Assembly: GCA_029059925.1 (NCBI GenBank)
Contig: JAIDVA010000016.1
Coordinates: 1-13,835, forward strand
Length of the DNA: 13,835 bases
DNA from: Eubacterium sp.
GTDB lineage: Bacteria > Bacillota > Clostridia > Oscillospirales > Acutalibacteraceae
Direction: 5' to 3'
Below the pieces are notes generated by a model. The model was not told where the DNA came from. It ran no database searches and worked only from the letters and a program-made list of their open reading frames with translations. Positions 12,830-13,835 of the stretch are shown here, piece after piece. Position numbers and translations under genes: made by a program. How positions within the stretch are numbered: the stretch's first letter is position 1; each line of letters starts with the position of its first letter.

Positions 12830-13666
12830 TTAATATTTTTTATAATTTTCCAAAAAGCTGTGTTTAATTGAATTTTGTTTATAGCCGATAACCGTATCAA
12901 GATTTACATTCTGCACACTTTTAAAAATATTATATTCAACCTGGGGATTAACCTGCTTCATTTCCCTGATCATATTTTTTATTTCAAGACGCTTTGACAG
13001 CTCCTCCCTGTCCTGTGCCGCCTCGGTAAATTTGCAGGCACACTGCAAAAATGTAAGATTATTGTAATCACGCCAATGCTTGATATCGTCCTCTCTTATA
13101 AGATACATCGGTCTTATAAGCTCCATACCCTCAAAATTAGTGCTGTGCAGCTTAGGCATCATTGTCTGCACCTGACCGCCGTAGAGCATACCCATCAGTA
13201 TCGTTTCAATCACATCATCATAATGATGACCAAGCGCAATTTTATTGCATCCAAGACTTTTGGCCTTGCTGTAAAGATATCCCCTTCTCATTCTTGCACA
13301 AATATAACAGGGGGATTTTTCTATATGAAATACGGAATTAAAAATATCCGACTCAAAAATCTGTACAGGCACATTGAGCATAGCAGCATTATTTTCAATC
13401 TGCTTGCGGTTGGGAGCGCTGTAACCGGGATCCATAACAATATATTCCACCTCAAATGGGAATTTATTGTGCCTTTTAAGCTCCTGAAAAAGCTTCGCCA
13501 TAAGCATTGAATCCTTGCCGCCTGATATGCACACGGCAATTCTGTCGCCCTCCTGAATCAAATCATAATCATTAATAGCGGCCGTAAATCTACTCCATAT
13601 ACCCTTGTGAAATTTTTTGTTGATGCTGCGTTCAACCTCTTTAGCCTTATCAAACTCCTGTGCCAT
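12830..13666 (-). CDS. TtcA-like PP-loop ATPase, probable tRNA thiolation protein
   Basis: This is an N-type PP-loop adenylating enzyme of the TtcA/TilS superfamily (COG0037). TtcA uses ATP and an Fe-S cluster to make 2-thiocytidine 32 in some tRNAs. The 278 residues contain the PP-loop C46-I-S-G-G-K-D-S53, a CxxC pair C120-Y-I-C123, the GHHYDD motif (146-151) and a later cysteine pair C209-A-C211. The CxxC plus one distal Cys match the cluster ligands of TtcA. Length is a little under E. coli TtcA. GGGGAA lies 7 nt before the ATG. It has no obvious operon partner in the window. Another thiolation target within the TtcA-like group cannot be excluded. Confidence 0.88.
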   Translation of the reverse strand: MAQEFDKAKEVERSINKKFHKGIWSRFTAAINDYDLIQEGDRIAVCISGGKDSMLMAKLFQELKRHNKFPFEVEYIVMDPGYSAPNRKQIENNAAMLNVPVQIFESDIFNSVFHIEKSPCYICARMRRGYLYSKAKSLGCNKIALGHHYDDVIETILMGMLYGGQVQTMMPKLHSTNFEGMELIRPMYLIREDDIKHWRDYNNLTFLQCACKFTEAAQDREELSKRLEIKNMIREMKQVNPQVEYNIFKSVQNVNLDTVIGYKQNSIKHSFLENYKKY

Positions 13667-13805
13667 ACTAATTCCCCATCTATAATTATCAATAAAAACA
13701 AATATATTACGTATCTTATCACAAAGAGCATTTTCTGTAAAGGAATTAATACGATGTTATGATTGTAAAAAACTTATTATTTTTTGTAAATTGACATAAT
13801 TTTTA

Positions 13806-13834
13806 TTTGCGTTTTTTATTAATTCTGCTATAAT
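13806..13834 (+). promoter_or_regulatory. Plus-strand promoter at the right edge
   Basis: TTTGCG (13806-13811), 17 bp, TATAAT (13829-13834). The -10 is consensus and the -35 is weak. It would drive a transcript beginning just beyond the window, divergent from the TtcA-like gene. Between 13667 and 13805 I see only AT-rich DNA without a gene. Confidence 0.5.
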
Positions 13835-13835
13835 A

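Noticed and set aside
13076..13510. A 144-codon plus-strand frame opposite the TtcA-like gene
   Set aside because: The minus strand carries an intact PP-loop enzyme with all its motifs. The plus-strand frame has no recognisable domain, ribosome binding site or promoter.
1..13835. CRISPR arrays, insertion sequences, tRNA genes and phage genes
   Set aside because: I looked for regularly spaced repeats, transposase or integrase motifs and tRNA-like cloverleaf sequences and found none.

Overview
The window looks like chromosome from a low-GC, anaerobic, gut-type member of the Clostridia (Ruminococcaceae/Oscillospiraceae-like). The evidence is the AT-rich intergenic DNA with sigma-A style promoters, AGGAGG-type ribosome binding sites, the Firmicutes order ylxM-ffh (with a ribosome binding site for a further gene at the left edge, probably rpsP), a PflX-type radical SAM protein, a DacF-like carboxypeptidase and AzlCD. 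No tRNA, rRNA, insertion sequence, prophage gene or CRISPR array was seen. The assignment to a clade is inference; no database was consulted.

Layout. (1) 1-1830, minus: ylxM-ffh, the signal recognition particle operon, from a TTGACA-N17-TATAAT promoter. ylxM starts with GTG and ffh with TTG. (2) 2017-3150, plus: azlC-azlD, a two-subunit branched-chain amino acid exporter, ending in a terminator shared with (3) 3164-4540, minus: a membrane-anchored D,D-carboxypeptidase. (4) 4650-5373, plus: a small calcineurin-like phosphoesterase homologue that appears to have lost one of its two metal sites. (5) 5400-5992: a small XRE regulator on the minus strand with a dense set of palindromes upstream, a 20-bp perfect terminator hairpin and a GC-rich palindrome of dispersed-repeat type. 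(6) 9872-5993, minus: a probable five-gene operon, tRNA N6-adenine methyltransferase (TrmN6/YabB type), rsmI, PflX-like radical SAM, mscL and an alpha/beta hydrolase. It is read from a promoter whose -10 box touches the first start codon, so the message is probably leaderless. (7) 12424-9968, minus: two polytopic membrane proteins of unknown function, each with its own promoter. (8) 12425-12829: a 405-bp gap that holds what looks like an independent, structured non-coding RNA of about 275 nt on the minus strand, with promoter, several hairpins and an intrinsic terminator. (9) 13666-12830, minus: a TtcA-like PP-loop ATPase. (10) A plus-strand promoter at the right edge.

Most genes are housekeeping: protein targeting, rRNA and tRNA modification, wall maturation, and osmotic and amino acid export. 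The parts most worth a second look are the candidate RNA at 12512-12787, the phosphoesterase with its selectively eroded active site, the leaderless operon promoter at 9873-9901, and the palindrome-rich control region around the XRE gene.
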